Shown: one piece after another, positions 60,777-64,000 of the stretch
Layout: every line of letters begins with the position of its first letter
Numbering within the stretch: the stretch's first letter is position 1
Assembly: GCA_964035575.1 (NCBI GenBank)
Contig: OZ037931.1
Location: 133,567 to 197,566, forward strand
DNA length: 64,000 bases
Source: Rhynchopus sp. YZ270_cl-10
Lineage: Eukaryota; Euglenozoa; Diplonemea; Diplonemida; Diplonemidae
Direction of reading: 5' to 3'
The notes under the pieces: model-generated
Told to the model about the DNA's origin: nothing
Database searches by the model: none
What the model saw: the letters and a program-made list of their open reading frames with translations, nothing else
Program-made: the position numbers and the translations under genes

Positions 60777-61549
60777 ATTTTCTTATTTTTTTTTGCCATG
60801 CTTTTTTGGAACCACCAAAGACTCGCTGAGACAGTACTCTGGTGGAAAGAAAAAGACGACACAAAATTCAATTTAAAAAAAAAAAAAAAAAAAAAGCGAT
60901 TTTGGGTGCAGAACCCGTCCTCAGAATAAAATAGTTTTGCCTTTTTTTTGTTGTTGTCTTTTTCTTTTTTTTTCTCTTTTCTTGTTGGTCCATTTCTTTT
61001 TGTCCAATTGTCTTCCCATCACACACCTAGTACTTTAATAAATGTGATGAAGGGTTGAGAACGTACTCATGTTCTGCTCCAAAACGCATCCTTTCAGATG
61101 ACTGTTGCGCACATAACCCCCTTTTTTTTAGTGGGTGATGCACATGCAGCAAAAAAAAATTCAAAAAAAAGTTGCGTGGAGCTCACACGAGCAAAAAAGC
61201 GAGATGTCTACACGTTATCAATTATGCGGGGGAAAAAAAAAAAAGAAAAAGACAAGGCTTCGGCCAACATTGAGTACAGATCCTAGTTTCCCAAGCGGGT
61301 CAACTACACTACTCCAACAATTTATCAACAAAAATAATAAAAAATAATACGTGCCCTTTCGCACGATACCCACGAAGTACACTAGAGTTTTCCATCCGTC
61401 TTTTGGATGTGTGTGTGTGTGTGTGTGCACGAGAGGCACATTTAATCTTAGAGGTTTCCCCTCAAACCTTTGTTTCCTTAGATCAACCCCGATCGATTTT
61501 TTGTTTTTTTGTGACTAAGCAAGATGGGTCTTAGGCAAGGATATCTCTA

Positions 61550-62336
61550 AATCCGTCCCTTTTTGGCCAAATTCCGAAATCCCAATCCAAAAAATTCCCT
61601 GTTTTTTTTGGTATATTTTTTGGGCCGTTTTTTGACCTTTTTGTGGAAAAAAATATTTTTTCCCCCGACATGTCGACAGGTCACTCACCAATCACCCCTT
61701 TTGGCCAAAACGGGGGTGATTTGGGGTCCCGAGCTTTCCCCCCGTAAAGCGGTCGCTGCGCGCTTCGCGCTCGCGACTCCCTGCCAGTGCAGGGAGGCGT
61801 GGCGCTTTCTCCCTCTGATGCACAAAAGGCGGGTGGGGAGGGGTGAACCACAAGCCGTAGTGTATCAGCCTTATCAGTAACCTCGGTACATTTATGAAAG
61901 AAACGGCGGTCATTAGGCACCCAAAGGTTCCTGGCGAAGCCACGGTACGCACCATCTGAGATCTCCTCCGTCTTCCAACCCTCATAATTGAATGCGATTG
62001 ACACGTCTTCTCCTTCTTCTTGTGCACAACCTCAAATGTCTCTGATGCTGGACGTTTGCCTGCAACTGACGTGAACATCCGCACCCACAACTACAGCAAC
62101 CGCCTGCAGAGCCAATTTTTTTCTCGAAAATCCGGGATTTTTATTTTTTTGTTCCCCCCTTTTTTCGCTTTATTTGATCGCGTTGATCGATCGCATCCCA
62201 CAGGCGAAACTCTCTGGGGGTGGGGTGGGGTAGAATGTACCTGAAATTGCTGTAGGGAAAAACAGGGAATTTTTTTCAGGGAATTTTTTTATTTTCCGGA
62301 AATCCCAATCCCAATCCACATTTAGAAAAATCCCTG
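61550..62336. mobile_element. Related element region, boundaries unclear
   Basis: It shares TATCAGTAACCTC(G/A)GTACAT and CCAAAGGTTCCTGGCGAAGC followed by CACGGTACGC (about 61880-61955) with 56283-56360. It also has the CGCGCTTCGCGC palindrome followed by CTCCCTGCC. Two similar right ends (AAATCCCAATCC...CCCTG) occur in the same orientation at about 61570-61600 and 62300-62336. A short CAGGGAATTTTT...AAAAATCCCTG unit spans about 62263-62336. I could not read one clean pair of ends or a target duplication. Confidence 0.5.
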
Positions 62337-64000
62337 GTCTTAGGTTCATCAAAAAAAAAAAAAAAACGCGTTGCTTTTTTGAATCCCCCCCATCTCTCCT
62401 TACCTCTCAACTTACAAAGTACTACAATGAAATGCAATACAAAACAAACAGAGTAGCAAAAACAAAAACAAAAACAAAAACAACAAAGTTGAAACAAACT
62501 TTTTCAAACCCCCCATCTCTCCTTTCCCTTCGTTTCCCAGAAACTACTTACATTCGCCCCTTTTTCAAAGGGGGTTTTTTATAGGCACTGTGTTTATTTG
62601 CAAGCTCACGTCTTTGTGTGATTCTTCCTTTTTTTTATTTTTAGAATTTTTTTTATAAAAGATTATCTGATGAATAGATGAATATCTTTGGTACACTGTT
62701 CACGAGAGGGCTTTGTATTTCACGTCAACTTTTTTTTTTCTTCTTTTATTCAATGCCAAACCAGACAGATGGGTTTACTCGCCTGCGCAAGGAAGTCATT
62801 GCAATCCTTTAGTAACCGACAATTTTTTTCCCCCCCGAAACGCCACGGATTGATGATTCAGCTGTCTACCCTCCCGCACTTCACTACACATAGCTGCGAC
62901 ACTTTGTTGCAGCGTGACCACCACGTATGGGTCCACGTAGCCTCAGCGGGTAGACTTCGAGAAGAACGCGTCATTCTGTTATTTAGTCTCATTCCCCCAT
63001 CCTTTTTTTGTTTTTTTGTATGCAGGTCAGGGGTCTCAACAGTGGTCAATAATTTTGTTCACAGTAGCTGTCGAAATTAAGAGGGAGGTGAGGGGTGAGT
63101 TTCCCCCGAATGTAAATAAGCAAATGAGATTTATTTCTTTTGCTCAATTTAATAAATACACCTTTCCCCTGCTCCTCGCCAGATATTGTGGGTTATGTTA
63201 TTCCTTGTCGGAGACCCCCTGGACTGTGTCTTAGGTTGCTGCACGTTTTTGTCTACTTCATCCACGAGCTCCGTAACGAAAAAGAAAGAAAAATAATACC
63301 AGTAGCAGCCTATCGTGTAAGATCGTTGATCATGTACACCCAAAAGGCAGAGTTACACCACGAGAAGGGGAATACACCCCCCCACCCTTCCCCCCACATA
63401 CAAAACAAACGGAGTAGCAAAAACAAGAAACAAAAAACCAGAACAAACAAAACTTTCAAAACCCCCTTCCCCCACCACCGGTATTATTTGATTGTGATAT
63501 TGCAATGAGATGTAATCTTTTGCCCAGCACACGATGTTTTTAGCAACGGAGGGTAAAATACTGAGGTCGAGTCTTCGGATTTTCTGAAAATGCGAAGAGA
63601 TGGTTTTGCCTCTCCTTTGGTATTACCCGCTGTAGTAAAATCATTTTTTGCTGGACATATCACAATTATTAATGTCGGGGGGAAAGGGGGGGGAAAAAGG
63701 CACTAATGAGATTACTGGCGCAGATCTTAAATAAAATGGGTTTCGTAATTTGCATCTTTTCTGATGATGAGATGGTAAAAAGCCATGTGTGAAGGCCCTC
63801 GGACCTTTGACACTATTACAACCACGTCCTTTTTTATTTTTTTATCTACACTATTTCACAATTCTTCAAAAAAAAAAAAAAAAATGTACATGCGTCTGTG
63901 TGTCTGCTGCAGGGACCCAGCCCTGTACATGTAGTAACACAAAGCCTGAGAGTCATTTTCTCTTTCTTTTGGAATTTGATCACCTTCGGGCGGTGTTGTG

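Larger units (their letters stand above)
59401..64000. other. Transposon-rich terminal block
   Basis: No gene is supported. It contains two abutting TIR elements (59437-60075 and 60080-60776), a related but unbounded element region (61550-62336), a GT run at about 61410, an R2 stem at 61511-61536 and an R3 end at 62688-62731. A direct repeat pair, ACAAAACAAAC(A/G)GAGTAGC, lies near 62440 and 63402. From about 62800 to 64000 I see only low-complexity sequence and short chance frames. Confidence 0.55.

Overview
The window looks like nuclear DNA of a free-living protist, most probably a euglenozoan and perhaps a diplonemid. The best lineage marker is the phosphoglycerate kinase. From memory, its whole length reads like trypanosomatid PGK, including an insertion of about 100 residues at the place where kinetoplastid PGK-A carries one. 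The other signs are conventional GT-AG introns, many dispersed short repeats, long homopolymer runs, and all thirteen convincing genes on the + strand. Each gene has a pyrimidine tract plus AG 8-72 nt before its ATG, which is what spliced-leader trans-splicing of a polycistronic transcript would leave. The species is an inference, and no spliced-leader gene was seen.

Layout. 1-6060 is repeat-rich and apparently gene-free. 6061-19810 is an array of four paralogous genes for two-membrane-segment glycoproteins with six invariant ectodomain cysteines. A decayed tandem repeat made from the 3' end of the fourth copy follows (to about 20420). 20421-28317 is a second repeat-rich block that includes a 1.6-kb TIR element sitting in a poly-G tract. 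28318-43257 is a gene cluster: a small secreted beta-rich protein, the cytosolic Fe-S assembly factor NAR1, a five-exon gene for an unrecognised protein of about 1412 residues, PGK, a two-exon RanBP2-type zinc-finger protein and an ankyrin-repeat protein. 45134-49315 encodes the most unusual protein: a signal peptide, an M64-type metallopeptidase ectodomain, a tetraspanin-like four-helix module, an EF-hand and a PDZ domain in one continuous frame. 52520-55709 is a five-exon importin beta gene. 58882-59400 is a small Cys/His-rich basic protein. The rest, to 64000, is dominated by DNA-transposon remnants.

Mobile and repeat landscape. At least six non-autonomous elements have TIRs beginning CAGG or TAGG. 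Several have target duplications that can be read directly (7-9 bp, hAT-like). Most share an internal module, a small hairpin followed by CGGTACGC, although their terminal sequences differ. One insertion is proven inside the window, because the uninterrupted repeat occurs at 27245-27411 and the interrupted copy at 50431-52256. A second small family has TIR TGGTGTGGCTGA and 5-bp duplications, and one copy lies in an importin intron. A dispersed hairpin (CTAAGC...GCTTAG enclosed by AAGGTGA...TCATCTT) occurs about 20 times, always on the gene-sense strand, and keeps its pairing through sequence changes. These repeats were found by eye, so copy lists are minimum counts.
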